A stretch of DNA of 39,852 bases from Klenkia sp. PcliD-1-E (GTDB lineage Bacteria; Actinomycetota; Actinomycetes; Mycobacteriales; Geodermatophilaceae). The translations under genes and the position numbers were made by a program. The stretch is taken from NCBI RefSeq assembly GCF_024124375.1, contig NZ_JAMXRZ010000027.1:1-39852 (forward strand), in the 5' to 3' direction. Under the pieces are notes generated by a model. It saw only the letters and a list, made by a program, of their open reading frames with translations. It was not told the DNA's origin and did not search any database. Below are positions 22,089 to 29,872 of this stretch, piece by piece. Within the stretch, counting starts at the first letter, position 1. Every line of letters begins with the position of its first letter.

Positions 22089-23230
22089 GCCGGCACCTCC
22101 ACCAGCGGCAGCACGCCGCGCACCCGCCAGCCGCCGTCCGCGGGACCGGTCTCCACGGTGCCGCCCCAGGCCCCGAACCGCTCCCGCATGCCGACCAGGC
22201 CGTGCCCGGGCGGCCGGTCGGGGTCGCGGGGGCGGGCGCCGCGACCGTCGTCGGTGACCTCCACCCGCAGCCGGTCGGCCGACCACTCGAGCGCGACCCG
22301 CGCGGACCGGGCACCGTCGGCGTGGGTGAGGGTGTTGGTCAGCGCCTCCTGGACCAGCCGGTGCACGGCCAGCTGCGCGGTGGCCGGCAGCGGCGAGGGC
22401 GTGCCGCCGACGGTGAGGGTGACGGCCAGGCCGGCGGCGCGGACCTGCTCGAGGAGGCCGTCGAGCTGGGCCAGCCCGGGCGCCGGGGCCTCGCCGTCCA
22501 CGTCGTCCCCGCGCAGCACGCCCAGCAGCCGGTGCATCTCGGTGATCGCCTCCCGGCCGGTGGCCGCGACCTGGGCCATCGCGGCACGGGCCCGCTCGGG
22601 GGCGGTGTCGATGGCGAAGCCGGCGCCGTCGGCCAGCGCGGTCATGACCGAGACGTTGTGCGCCACGACGTCGTGCACCTCGCGGGCGATCCGGGTGCGC
22701 TCCTCGGCGACGGCGGCGCGGGCCCCGGCGTCCCGTTCCCGCTCGGCCCGGAGCGCCCGGTCCTCCAGCGCCTGCACCAGCGAGCGGCGGGTGCGCCGGT
22801 TGCGGCCGACCACGACGGCCACGACGGTTGCGGCGGTGAGCGGGACGACGGCCTGGCCGCCGGGCCGGCCGAGCAGGCCCAGCACCGCCAGGGTCACCGG
22901 TACCAGGGCGACGACGGCGGACGCCGCCACCACCTCGCGCACCGGCCGGCGGTCGGCCACCCACGCCAGCAGCCACCACGCGACCACCCCGGCGGGGAGC
23001 AGCCGCTGCGGGTCCAGGCCGTGCCCGGCCCACCACGCGGCCAGCAGGACGACGGCGACGACCAGCGCGGGGAACGGCGCGCGGTGGCGGGCCAGCGCGG
23101 TGGCGCACAGCAGACAGGAGACCACGACGGCGCCGGCGGTGAGCCCGCCGAGCCGGACCAGCGGCCCCAGCGAGAGCACCGTCAGCACCACCACCGGGGC
23201 GACCAGGCGCACGCGGGCCGACGTCGTCAT
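22085..23230 (-). CDS. Sensor histidine kinase (HisKA_3, DesK/LiaS type)
   Basis: A 381-aa kinase. Four to six hydrophobic segments in residues 8-142 have almost no extracellular loop, as in intramembrane-sensing kinases. The DHp helix is EERTRIAREVHDVVAHNVSV with phospho-acceptor His186. The ATPase domain has an N-box (LVQEALTNTLTHA), VTDDGRGA and GHGLVGMRERFGAWGG. ATG 23230 is chosen over ATG 23239 because GACGAT stands 7 nt upstream, though the gene may simply be read through from GtrA. Neighbouring ABC genes suggest detection of an envelope stress or antimicrobial. Confidence 0.93.
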   Translation of the reverse strand: MTTSARVRLVAPVVVLTVLSLGPLVRLGGLTAGAVVVSCLLCATALARHRAPFPALVVAVVLLAAWWAGHGLDPQRLLPAGVVAWWLLAWVADRRPVREVVAASAVVALVPVTLAVLGLLGRPGGQAVVPLTAATVVAVVVGRNRRTRRSLVQALEDRALRAERERDAGARAAVAEERTRIAREVHDVVAHNVSVMTALADGAGFAIDTAPERARAAMAQVAATGREAITEMHRLLGVLRGDDVDGEAPAPGLAQLDGLLEQVRAAGLAVTLTVGGTPSPLPATAQLAVHRLVQEALTNTLTHADGARSARVALEWSADRLRVEVTDDGRGARPRDPDRPPGHGLVGMRERFGAWGGTVETGPADGGWRVRGVLPLVEVPA

Positions 23231-23235
23231 GCCGG

Positions 23236-23679
23236 TCATCGTCCCTGCCCGGTTCCGTGCACGGTCGGTCGGCGGGGGAAGACCCATGCGCGCAGGGCGA
23301 GGTACCGCACCGCCCCCACCCCGCCGGTGACCAGGCCGACCAGGGCCAGGTCGAGGACGGCGCCGGTGGTGCCGAGGACGCCGTGCAGGCCGGCCAGCGC
23401 CACCGACGTGGCCACCAGGCCGGCGGCGCCCAGGGCGCCGGCCTCCCACTGGGCGGTGAACCAGTCGACCCGGTGGCCGCTGCGGAAGGTCAGCCTGCGG
23501 TGCAGCTCGTTCGCGACCGCGGTGGAGACCACCGAGCCGACCAGGTTGGCCAGCACGCTGCCGGCGTCCCACAGGGTCAGGTAGGTGACCGCGTAGACGG
23601 CGCTGGAGACGACCCCGACCAGGACGAAGCGGACGAACTGCACCTCGGTGGCGCCCCGCCACCCCCTCGTCGCGGTCAT
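23236..23679 (-). CDS. GtrA-like membrane protein
   Basis: A 147-aa, four-helix membrane protein of the GtrA/DPMS family: FVRFVLVGVVSSAVYAVTYL (TM1), VLANLVGSVVSTAVANELHR (TM2 with the family's N-E-H-R-R-L-T-F motif), LGAAGLVATSVALAGLHGVL (TM3) and LDLALVGLVTGGVGAVRYLA (TM4), then the basic tail LRAWVFPRR. GtrA proteins are usually linked to polyprenyl-phosphate sugar transfer across the membrane. It sits between an ABC permease (4-bp gap) and a histidine kinase (5-bp gap), which is an unusual place. No glycosyltransferase is nearby. Confidence 0.85.
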   Translation of the reverse strand: MTATRGWRGATEVQFVRFVLVGVVSSAVYAVTYLTLWDAGSVLANLVGSVVSTAVANELHRRLTFRSGHRVDWFTAQWEAGALGAAGLVATSVALAGLHGVLGTTGAVLDLALVGLVTGGVGAVRYLALRAWVFPRRPTVHGTGQGR

Positions 23680-23683
23680 CGGC

Positions 23684-24490
23684 TCAGGCGTCGCGGGTGC
23701 GCAGCCGCCACACCGCGGCGACCAGGCCGACCGCGACGTAGCCGAGCAGCACGGCGAACCCGGTCCAGGGGGCGAACTGCTCGGCGGTGGTGGTCGGCCG
23801 CAGCAGGCTGCCGCCCGCGGAGCTGGGCAGCCAGCGCACCACGTCCGGTCCCCAGTCGGCCGGGAGCAGCCCGCCGAGCACCGGCAGCAGGAAGACCAGG
23901 CCGAACAGCGTGGCCACCGCACCGGCCGTGGAGCGCAGCAGCCAGCCCAGCGCGGAGCCGAGCAGGGTGATCGCGGTGAGGTAGAGCGCCGTCCCCAGGA
24001 CCACCCGCAGGACGCCGTCCTCACCCAGGCCCGGCATGCCGTCGACGACGGCGGAGCCGACGGCGTAGGAGACCAGCGAGCCGACCGTGGCCGTGACCAG
24101 CACGACCGCCCCGAGGACGGCGGCCTTGGCGGCGACCACGGGCCAGCGGCGCGGGGTGGCGGCGAAGGTGCTGCGGATCGTGCCCGAGGTGTACTCGCCG
24201 GTGACCAGCAGCACGCCGAGCACGCCGAGGGCGAGCTGGGCCAGGTTGTAACCGGCCAGCGCCAGGGTCAGCGGCTGGGCGAAGTCGACCCCGGGCGGGC
24301 CGCCGCCGCGGCCGCTGGGGCCGCCGGTGTCGGCGGTGCTGGTGAACAGCAGGCCGAGCAGCACCATGCCGACCAGCGAGCCGCCCAGCACGTACCAGGT
24401 GGAGCGCAGCGAGCGGGCCTTGACCCACTCCCCGCGCAGGAGACCGGTGGTGCCCGCGCTGCGTGCAGGGGTGTCGAGGGTGGTCGTCAT
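23684..24490 (-). CDS. ABC-2 type transporter permease
   Basis: A 268-aa permease. The cytoplasmic N-terminus TGLLRGEWVKARSLRSTWYV precedes TM1 (LGGSLVGMVLLGLLF). The conserved ABC-2 stretch LLVTGEYTSGTIRSTFAATPRR lies between TM2 and TM3, with three further helices to the end (AVLLGYVAVGLVAAVWRLR). ATG 24490 overlaps the ATPase stop (ATGA). It is the partner of the ATPase immediately upstream. The substrate is unknown; this layout with a LuxR-type two-component system is common for peptide or antibiotic export. Confidence 0.92.
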   Translation of the reverse strand: MTTTLDTPARSAGTTGLLRGEWVKARSLRSTWYVLGGSLVGMVLLGLLFTSTADTGGPSGRGGGPPGVDFAQPLTLALAGYNLAQLALGVLGVLLVTGEYTSGTIRSTFAATPRRWPVVAAKAAVLGAVVLVTATVGSLVSYAVGSAVVDGMPGLGEDGVLRVVLGTALYLTAITLLGSALGWLLRSTAGAVATLFGLVFLLPVLGGLLPADWGPDVVRWLPSSAGGSLLRPTTTAEQFAPWTGFAVLLGYVAVGLVAAVWRLRTRDA

Positions 24491-25401
24491 GCCGGCTGCT
24501 CCTCGGTGCGGTACTCGCGCTCGTCGGCGGTGAGCGCCATGAACGCCTCCTCGAGGGAGGCCTGGACGGGGGTGAGCTCGTGCAGCGCGATGCCCGACTG
24601 CGCGGCCCGGTCCCCGATGACCTCCGGCCCGACGCCGCGGACCAGCAGCACACCGCTCTCGGCGGACTCCACGACGACGTCGGGTCCGGCCAGCAGCCCG
24701 GCGAGCTCGGCGGCCCGCGGGCTGCGCACCCGGACGCCGTCCCCGCCGGCCCGGCGGATGAACTCCTCGGTCGGGACGTCGGCGACCAGCCGGCCGCGGC
24801 CCATGACGACCAGGTGGTCGGCGGTCACCGCCATCTCGGCCATCAGGTGGGAGGAGAAGAAGACGGTGCGGCCCTCGGCGGCCAGCCGCCGGGCCAGCGT
24901 GCGGATCCACAGCACGCCGTCGGGGTCCAGGCCGTTGACCGGCTCGTCGAGGACGACGGTGGCCGGGTCGCCGAGCAGCGCGGTGGCCACCCCGAGCCGC
25001 TGGCCCATGCCGAGGGAGAACCCGCCGACCCGCTTGCCGGCGACGGGGGTCAGCCCGGCGAGCTCCAGCACCGCGTCCACGCGTGCCCGCGGCAGGCCGG
25101 CGGTGGCGGCGAGGGCCTGCAGGTGCGCGCGGGCGGTGCGGCCCGGGTGCAGCGCCCGGGCCTCCAGCAGCGCACCGACCTGGCGCAGCGGGTCCCGGTG
25201 CTCGGCGTAGGGCCTGCCGTTGACCAGGGCGGTGCCGGCGGTCGGCCGGTCCAGGCCGAGCACCATCCGCATCGTCGTGGACTTCCCGGCGCCGTTGGGG
25301 CCCAGGAACCCGGTGACCACGCCCGGCCGGACGGTCACCGTGACGTCGTCGACGGCGAGGCGCTCGCCGTAGCGCTTGGTCAACCCGCGCAGTTCGATCA
25401 T
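24487..25401 (-). CDS. ABC transporter ATP-binding protein
   Basis: A 304-aa CcmA/NatA-type ATPase: MIELRGLTKRYGERLAVDDV, Walker A GPNGAGKST (34-42), signature FSLGMGQRLGVA (LSGGQ variant), Walker B VVLDEPVNGLDP and switch His in FFSSHLMAEM. A C-terminal DUF4162-like extension runs from about residue 215. ATG 25401 has CAGGCT 7 nt upstream, so it probably opens the five-gene operon ATPase-permease-GtrA-kinase-regulator as a leaderless mRNA. Confidence 0.94.
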   Translation of the reverse strand: MIELRGLTKRYGERLAVDDVTVTVRPGVVTGFLGPNGAGKSTTMRMVLGLDRPTAGTALVNGRPYAEHRDPLRQVGALLEARALHPGRTARAHLQALAATAGLPRARVDAVLELAGLTPVAGKRVGGFSLGMGQRLGVATALLGDPATVVLDEPVNGLDPDGVLWIRTLARRLAAEGRTVFFSSHLMAEMAVTADHLVVMGRGRLVADVPTEEFIRRAGGDGVRVRSPRAAELAGLLAGPDVVVESAESGVLLVRGVGPEVIGDRAAQSGIALHELTPVQASLEEAFMALTADEREYRTEEQPA

Positions 25402-25408
25402 GCCGACC

Positions 25409-25414
25409 AGCCTG
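25409..25414 (-). promoter_or_regulatory. Possible -10 of the ABC/two-component operon
   Basis: CAGGCT on the minus strand, 7 nt before ATG 25401. Confidence 0.35.
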
Positions 25415-25561
25415 CTGCGCGCCGGGCCCGCCGTCGTCACCCCCGCGGCGTCACCTGGGTGCCGGCCGCCTACTCCTGCAGGCGTAGGTGCGCCGCCGGG
25501 TCCTCCCCCGGGTGGAGGCGGAATGGGACCTCGGGCCGATGTGCACGGGCCTCGCCGTCGA

Positions 25562-25567
25562 CAGGAT
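25562..25567 (+). promoter_or_regulatory. Possible -10 of the 64-aa gene
   Basis: CAGGAT, 7 nt before ATG 25575; the same hexamer as before four other starts in the window. The 160 bp between it and the ABC ATPase start show no other feature beyond that gene's promoter. Confidence 0.35.
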
Positions 25568-25574
25568 CGAGACC

Positions 25575-25769
25575 ATGGACAACGGGACGGACGGGGCGGA
25601 GATCGCCCGGGTGCTGCGCCAGCTCCGGCTGGCGGTCTTCCGCGGCGACGTCGTGGTCGACGGCGCACGGCTGGAGGCCTGGCCGCCGGGGGCGCGGCTG
25701 GCGCTGGACCAGTGCGCCCGGCGGGCCGCGGCACGCGGGCACCGGTTCGAGGTGCTGGCCACCGCCTGA
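25575..25769 (+). CDS. Small hypothetical protein (64 aa)
   Basis: MDNGTDGAEIARVLRQLRLA... is a compact, soluble, mostly helical 64-aa protein: VVVDGARLEAWPPGARLALD in the middle, with an amphipathic C-terminal helix QCARRAAARGHRFEVLATA. I do not recognise the family. The frame is open from GTG 25488, but ATG 25575 fits both a CAGGAT at -7 and a sensible N-terminus. It ends 2 bp before the convergent tRNA-Arg gene. Codon third positions are strongly GC, as expected for a real gene here. Confidence 0.55.
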   Translation: MDNGTDGAEIARVLRQLRLAVFRGDVVVDGARLEAWPPGARLALDQCARRAAARGHRFEVLATA

Positions 25770-25771
25770 GG

Positions 25772-25844
25772 TGCCCCCGGCAGGATTCGAACCTGCGGCC
25801 TGCGGTTTAGGAAACCGTCGCTCTATCCCCTGAGCTACGGGGGC
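25772..25844 (-). tRNA. tRNA-Arg (anticodon CCT)
   Basis: A 73-nt cloverleaf on the minus strand. The acceptor stem is GCCCCCG/CGGGGGC with discriminator A, the D-arm is GCTCAGGGGATAGAGC, and the anticodon loop TTCCTAA places CCT at 34-36 with U33 and A37. The T-arm is GCAGGTTCGAATCCTGC. The anticodon stem has one A-C mismatch at its outer pair. CCA is not encoded. It reads AGG codons, which are rare in this genome. Confidence 0.93.
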
Positions 25845-25858
25845 CCGGGTGCGCGCCG

Positions 25859-25864
25859 AGACTA
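25859..25864 (-). promoter_or_regulatory. -10 of the tRNA-Arg gene
   Basis: TAGTCT on the minus strand, about 14 nt before the first tRNA base, gives a 5' leader of roughly 8 nt to be trimmed by RNase P. Confidence 0.5.
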
Positions 25865-25946
25865 TCGGGCGCGTCGCGGCCGGCCGGGAACCCCCGGAGG
25901 AGCAGGATCGTGGTGCAGGGCAGGAGCGGAATCGGAACGGAGCGGT

Positions 25947-25952
25947 TACCGT
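25947..25952 (+). promoter_or_regulatory. -10 candidate of the 110-aa GNAT-like gene
   Basis: TACCGT, 64 nt before ATG 26016, leaves a leader of about 57 nt with a GGAGG ribosome site. The gap from the tRNA to this gene holds only these two promoters. Confidence 0.45.
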
Positions 25953-26015
25953 GTCTGACCGGAGTCGAGCAGTCACGGCTCCGCACCCCGGCAGCGGAGC
26001 CGGGTAGGAGGTGGG

Positions 26016-26348
26016 ATGAGCAGCACGCAGCAGGTGCAGGTGGAGGACGCCCCGTCCCGCGGGCGGTTCGAGATCAGCGTCGACGGCCAGGTCGTCGGCA
26101 TGGCGAGCTACCACGTCGACGACGGCGTGATGACGCTCCCGCACACCGAGGTCTCCCCCGCCGTGGCCGGCCGGGGCCTGGGCACGGTCCTCGTGGCCGC
26201 GGTCCTGGCCAGCGCCCGCCAGCGCGGCCTCTCCGTGCTGCCCTACTGCTCCTTCGTCCGGCACTACCTGCAACAGCACCCGGCCGACCAGGACCTGGTT
26301 CGCCCCGACGACCGGCCGCACTTCGGCCTCCCGCTCACCGCGCGCTGA
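26016..26348 (+). CDS. Small GNAT-like N-acetyltransferase (NATD1/YidJ type)
   Basis: A 110-aa minimal acetyltransferase: RFEISVDGQVVGMASYHVDD, then VMTLPHTEVSPAVAGRGLGT with the acetyl-CoA loop (AGRGLGTVLV at about 57-66), and RQRGLSVLPYCSFVRHYLQQ with the family's PYC-F-Y signature. This short GCN5-related group has no known bacterial substrate. ATG 26016 is 4 nt after AGGAGG. Confidence 0.88.
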   Translation: MSSTQQVQVEDAPSRGRFEISVDGQVVGMASYHVDDGVMTLPHTEVSPAVAGRGLGTVLVAAVLASARQRGLSVLPYCSFVRHYLQQHPADQDLVRPDDRPHFGLPLTAR

Positions 26349-26362
26349 CCCCGCACGGTCCG

Positions 26363-26368
26363 TAGGTT
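26363..26368 (+). promoter_or_regulatory. -10 of the photolyase gene (leaderless)
   Basis: TAGGTT, 6 nt before GTG 26375; a canonical TANNNT with no ribosome site between. Confidence 0.55.
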
Positions 26369-26374
26369 CGGGCG

Positions 26375-27727
26375 GTGCCGACCGCCATCCACTGGTTCCG
26401 CCGTGACCTGCGCCTGGGGGACAACCCCGCGCTGCTCGCCGCCCGCGACGCCGGCGACGTGCTACCCCTGTTCGTGCTAGACCCCGCCATCTGGGAGAAG
26501 TCCGGCGACCCCCGCAGGCACTTCCTCGCCGGGTGCCTGGCCGAGCTGCACGAGGCCACCGACGGACGGCTCGTCGTCCGGCACGGCAGGCCCCAGGACG
26601 TCGTCCCGTCGCTGGCCCGCGAGGTCGGCGCGGAGACGGTGCACGTCGCCGGGGACACCGGGCCCTACGGCCGCGAGCGCGACACCGCGGTGGAGAAGGC
26701 GCTGGGCGACGGCGCGGAGCTGGTGCGCACCGGCTCCCCGTACGCGGTGGCGCCCGGCACGATCACCAAGGACGACGGCACCCCGTTGAAGGTGTTCACC
26801 CCGCTCTCCCGGCGCTGGCGCGAGCACGGCTGGCACGACCCGGCGTTGCGCCCCCGCAAGGTGAGCTGGGCGCGCGCGGACTCCGACGACCTGCCCGAGG
26901 CACCCGACCTCGGCGACACCGAGGTGCTCGAGCCCGGCGAGTCGGCCGCGCGCACGCGCTGGAAGGCCTTCCTCGACGACCGCATCGAGGACTACGACGA
27001 CGAGCGCGACCGGCCCGACCTGGACTCCACCAGCCGCATGTCGGCGCACCTGCACTTCGGCACCGTGCACCCGCGCACCCTGCTCAAGGACATCGCCGAC
27101 TCCGGGAAGAAGGGCCCGGGGGTGGAGACCTACACGACCGAGCTGTGCTGGCGGGACTTCTACGCCGACGTGCTCTGGCACCGCCCCGAGACCGCCCGCG
27201 AGTACTACAACGACGAGCTCAAGGGCATGACCTACTCGACGGGGAAGCAGGCCGACGAGGACTTCGAGGCCTGGGCCGCCGGCCGCACCGGCTTCCCCGC
27301 CGTCGACGCCGCCATGCGTCAGCTGCTCGCCGAGGGCTGGATGCACAACCGGATGCGGATGATCACCGCCAGCTTCCTGGTCAAGGACCTGCACCAGGAG
27401 TGGACCCGCGGCGCGCGGTACTTCATGCAGCACCTCGTCGACGGCGACCTGGCCAGCAACAACCACGGCTGGCAGTGGGTCGCCGGCACCGGCACCGACG
27501 CCGCGCCCTACTTCCGGGTGTTCAACCCGGTCACCCAGGGCCAGAAGTTCGACCCGGACGGCGACTACGTGCGCCGCTGGGTCCCGGAGCTGCGCGACAT
27601 CGAGGGCAAGGCCGTGCACGAGCCGTGGAAGGGTGACCTGCCCGACGGGTACCCGGAGCGGATCGTGGACCACAAGCACGAGCGCGAGGTGGCGTTGGAC
27701 CGCTACGCGAAGGCGCGCGGGCGGTAG
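26375..27727 (+). CDS. phr: Class I CPD photolyase
   Basis: A 450-aa FAD enzyme that splits UV-induced cyclobutane pyrimidine dimers using light. The N-terminal antenna domain begins TAIHWFRRDLRLGDNPALLA. The FAD-binding region contains TTELCWRDFYADVLWHRP and FPAVDAAMRQLLAEGWMHNR, then MRMITASFLVKDLHQEW, LASNNHGWQWVAGTGTDAAP and the final YFRVFNPVTQG. The Trp electron-transfer residues are consistent with a functional photolyase rather than a plant-type cryptochrome. GTG 26375 is supported by the TAGGTT at -6. Its 3' end overlaps the convergent CBS gene by 25 bp. Confidence 0.94.
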   Translation: MPTAIHWFRRDLRLGDNPALLAARDAGDVLPLFVLDPAIWEKSGDPRRHFLAGCLAELHEATDGRLVVRHGRPQDVVPSLAREVGAETVHVAGDTGPYGRERDTAVEKALGDGAELVRTGSPYAVAPGTITKDDGTPLKVFTPLSRRWREHGWHDPALRPRKVSWARADSDDLPEAPDLGDTEVLEPGESAARTRWKAFLDDRIEDYDDERDRPDLDSTSRMSAHLHFGTVHPRTLLKDIADSGKKGPGVETYTTELCWRDFYADVLWHRPETAREYYNDELKGMTYSTGKQADEDFEAWAAGRTGFPAVDAAMRQLLAEGWMHNRMRMITASFLVKDLHQEWTRGARYFMQHLVDGDLASNNHGWQWVAGTGTDAAPYFRVFNPVTQGQKFDPDGDYVRRWVPELRDIEGKAVHEPWKGDLPDGYPERIVDHKHEREVALDRYAKARGR

Positions 27728-28152
27728 CCGTCCCGGTCGGCGTCCCGCGCGGCGATGTCGGCATCGGTGCAGAACCCGCGGCCGCTGCGCTTGAAGCACA
27801 GCAGGCCGAGGAGCCGGCCGTCGTCGTCGACCACCGCGGTGCGCCGCCGGCCCTCGGCCCGCAGCCGGGCGGCCACGACCGCCACCGGCTCGGACGGCGG
27901 GACGGTGCGCCCGTGCAGGCGGCCCAGCGCGGCCACCGGTGCCCGGTCCGGCCCGGTCAGGTCGACGCGCTCGACGACGGCGACCAGCTGGGCGCCGTCG
28001 ACGACCAGCAGCGCGTGCACGTGGTCGTCGGCGAAGAACGCCCGGGCCTGGCCGATGGTCGTGCCGGTGCCGCACGTCTTCGGGACGCGCACCATCGCCT
28101 CGCCGGCGGTGCGGGCCGACGAGCCCCCCGCGCACGGATCCCCGGTGGTCAC
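27703..28152 (-). CDS. CBS-domain protein
   Basis: A 149-aa protein with a pair of CBS motifs: AMVRVPKTCGTGTTIGQARA, then HALLVVDGAQLVAVVERVDL, and EPVAVVAARLRAEGRRRTAV with VVDDDGRLLGLLCFKRSGRG. Such stand-alone Bateman modules usually bind adenine nucleotides and regulate a partner, which is not evident here. The C-terminus (GFCTDADIAARDADRDGYRP) is acidic. GTG 28152 has CACGCT 6 nt upstream; GTG 28167 in the same frame is an alternative. Confidence 0.86.
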   Translation of the reverse strand: MTTGDPCAGGSSARTAGEAMVRVPKTCGTGTTIGQARAFFADDHVHALLVVDGAQLVAVVERVDLTGPDRAPVAALGRLHGRTVPPSEPVAVVAARLRAEGRRRTAVVDDDGRLLGLLCFKRSGRGFCTDADIAARDADRDGYRPRAFA

Positions 28153-28185
28153 CGCCCCAGCGTGCACCAGGGTGCGCGGGCCCGC

Positions 28186-29022
28186 TCAGCCGCGGCTGCG
28201 GATCCACTCCGGCAGGGTGCCCGAGTCCAGCACCCGCTCCCGCAGCGGCGTCACCAGCTCGACCAACCGGTGCAGTCGCTGCTCGCCCAGGTGCACCCAG
28301 CCCTCGGTCGCGAGCAGATCGGTGACGGTCTCCACGTCGTCGCGCAGGTCGCGGCCGGCCTGGGTCAGCCCGTCGTCGTCGACCAGGCCGCGCCGCCGCA
28401 GTCGCTGCACCCCGGCGTCCCACTCATCGTCGGTCCACCCGCGCGTGGTGCGCACGAACTCCACCGACCCCGACGCGAGGCCGCCGGTGACCAGGGCCTC
28501 CACCGGGTCCAGGCCGGACGTCTGCAGGGCGGCGACGTGCCCGTCGCCGCGGTGCTCGCGCAGCAGCAGGCCGGCGTGCCACAGCTGCAGCAGCGGGTCC
28601 TCGGGCCACTCGACCGCCGACCACGCGGCGTAGATCGGCCGGCCGGCCCGGGTGAGCCCCGCGCAGGCCTCCCGGGCCAGGTCCACCGCCTCGGCGACGT
28701 CCGGCTCGCCGAGGACCTCGTGCAGCCGCGCCGCGACCCCTTCGCGACGGGCGGTGGCCCACTCCTCGGGTGCTGCGGCATCCCACACCGCGGGGACGGC
28801 GGCGTGCACCAGCCGCGGGGCGAAGACGTAATACGTCGCCTCCACGAGCTCGGGCCGGCACGGGCCGAACGCCGACGCCCGGGCAGCGAAGTACCCGGCC
28901 CGGGTGGCGGGCACCCCGAAGCGGTCGTAGGCGGCGTTCACCTCGGGGGCGAAGAAGCCGGTGACGTGGAGGGTCTCCAGGGTCCCCCAGGCGCGGCGGG
29001 CCAGGGCAGGGGTCACGGTCAT
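28186..29022 (-). CDS. SCO6745-family protein
   Basis: A 278-aa soluble helical protein of the actinobacterial SCO6745 family. It starts TVTPALARRAWGTLETLHVT and continues GFFAPEVNAAYDRFGVPATR, YFAARASAFGPCRPELVEAT, YYVFAPRLVHAAVPAVWD and a C-terminal winged-helix-like part (GVQRLRRRGLVDDDGLTQAG; LVELVTPLRERVL). The family is sometimes described as DNA-binding on the basis of that part. ATG 29022 has CAGGAT 6 nt upstream. It is divergent from nei2 with a 43-bp gap. Confidence 0.85.
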   Translation of the reverse strand: MTVTPALARRAWGTLETLHVTGFFAPEVNAAYDRFGVPATRAGYFAARASAFGPCRPELVEATYYVFAPRLVHAAVPAVWDAAAPEEWATARREGVAARLHEVLGEPDVAEAVDLAREACAGLTRAGRPIYAAWSAVEWPEDPLLQLWHAGLLLREHRGDGHVAALQTSGLDPVEALVTGGLASGSVEFVRTTRGWTDDEWDAGVQRLRRRGLVDDDGLTQAGRDLRDDVETVTDLLATEGWVHLGEQRLHRLVELVTPLRERVLDSGTLPEWIRSRG

Positions 29023-29028
29023 GCGGCG

Positions 29029-29049
29029 ATCCTGCACCCGGGGCAGGAT
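29029..29049. promoter_or_regulatory. Inverted-repeat divergent promoter of SCO6745-like gene and nei2
   Basis: ATCCTGC-ACCCGGG-GCAGGAT: the two 7-bp arms are perfect inverted repeats, each containing CAGGAT in the direction of its gene. The minus-strand copy is 6 nt before ATG 29022. The plus-strand copy ends 16 nt before the nei2 GTG at 29066. Confidence 0.45.
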
Positions 29050-29065
29050 CAGCGGGTGATCGCCG

Positions 29066-29872
29066 GTGCCTGAGGGCCACACCCTGTTCCGCCTGGCCCG
29101 TGAGCAGCACGCGAGGTTCGCCGGTCGCGAGGTGCACGTGACCAGCCCGCAGGGCCGGTTCGCCGCCGAGGCCGAGCTCGTCGACGGCCGGGTGCTGGAC
29201 GAGGTGACCTCCTACGGCAAGCACCTGTTCGCCGTCTTCGGCCCCGACGTGGTGCACGTGCACCTGGGCCTCTACGGGAAGTACACGACCGGCACCGGCC
29301 CGCCGCCCGAGCCCCGCGGTGCCCTGCGGATGCGCTGGGAGGGGCCCGGCGAGGACGGCGAGGGCGTGTGGACCGACCTGCGCGGTCCCACCGCCTGCGA
29401 GCTGATCACCGACGGCGAGGTGCGGCTGGTCCTGGACCGGCTCGGCCCCGACCCGCTCCGGAGGTCCGACCCGGGCAGGGCCTGGGCCCGGATCAGCCGG
29501 TCCCGGCAGGCGATCGGGGCGCTGCTGATGGACCAGTCGGTGCTCGCCGGCGTCGGCAACGTCTACCGGGCCGAGGTGCTGTTCCGGCACCGCATCTCGC
29601 CCTTCCGGCCCGGGCGGGCGGTCACCGAGGCCGAGTGGGAGGCCGTGTGGGCCGACCTCGTCGTGCTGCTGCGCGCGGGCGTGCGGGCCGGTCGGATCGT
29701 CACCACCCGGCCCGAGGACCGCACCCGCAAGCGGGGGGCGGCGTCCCGGGCCGACGCGCACTACGTCTACCGGCGCACCGGGCTGCCGTGCCGGTGGTGC
29801 GGCACCCCGGTGCGCACCGAGGAGATGGTGGGCAGGAACCTGTTCTGGTGCCCGACCTGCCAGGCCGTCTGA
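29066..29872 (+). CDS. nei2: Fpg/Nei family DNA glycosylase (Nei2 type)
   Basis: A 268-aa bifunctional glycosylase/AP lyase for oxidised bases. The catalytic N-terminus is PEGHTLFRLAREQHARFAGR (Pro2 nucleophile after Met removal, Glu3). HVHLGLYGKYT follows, and GALLMDQSVLAGVGNVYRAE contains the helix-two-turn-helix with the conserved Asn. The C-terminal zinc finger is YVYRRTGLPCRWCGTPVRTE with NLFWCPTCQ. The sequence resembles mycobacterial Nei2 (Rv3297-like) more than Fpg/MutM. GTG 29066 is required to place Pro2. It overlaps the following GNAT gene. Confidence 0.93.
   Translation: MPEGHTLFRLAREQHARFAGREVHVTSPQGRFAAEAELVDGRVLDEVTSYGKHLFAVFGPDVVHVHLGLYGKYTTGTGPPPEPRGALRMRWEGPGEDGEGVWTDLRGPTACELITDGEVRLVLDRLGPDPLRRSDPGRAWARISRSRQAIGALLMDQSVLAGVGNVYRAEVLFRHRISPFRPGRAVTEAEWEAVWADLVVLLRAGVRAGRIVTTRPEDRTRKRGAASRADAHYVYRRTGLPCRWCGTPVRTEEMVGRNLFWCPTCQAV

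Noticed and set aside
25772-25844. tRNA-Arg as a possible integration (att) site
   Set aside because: No integrase, no duplicated tRNA 3' end and no compositional shift is visible on either side in this window.
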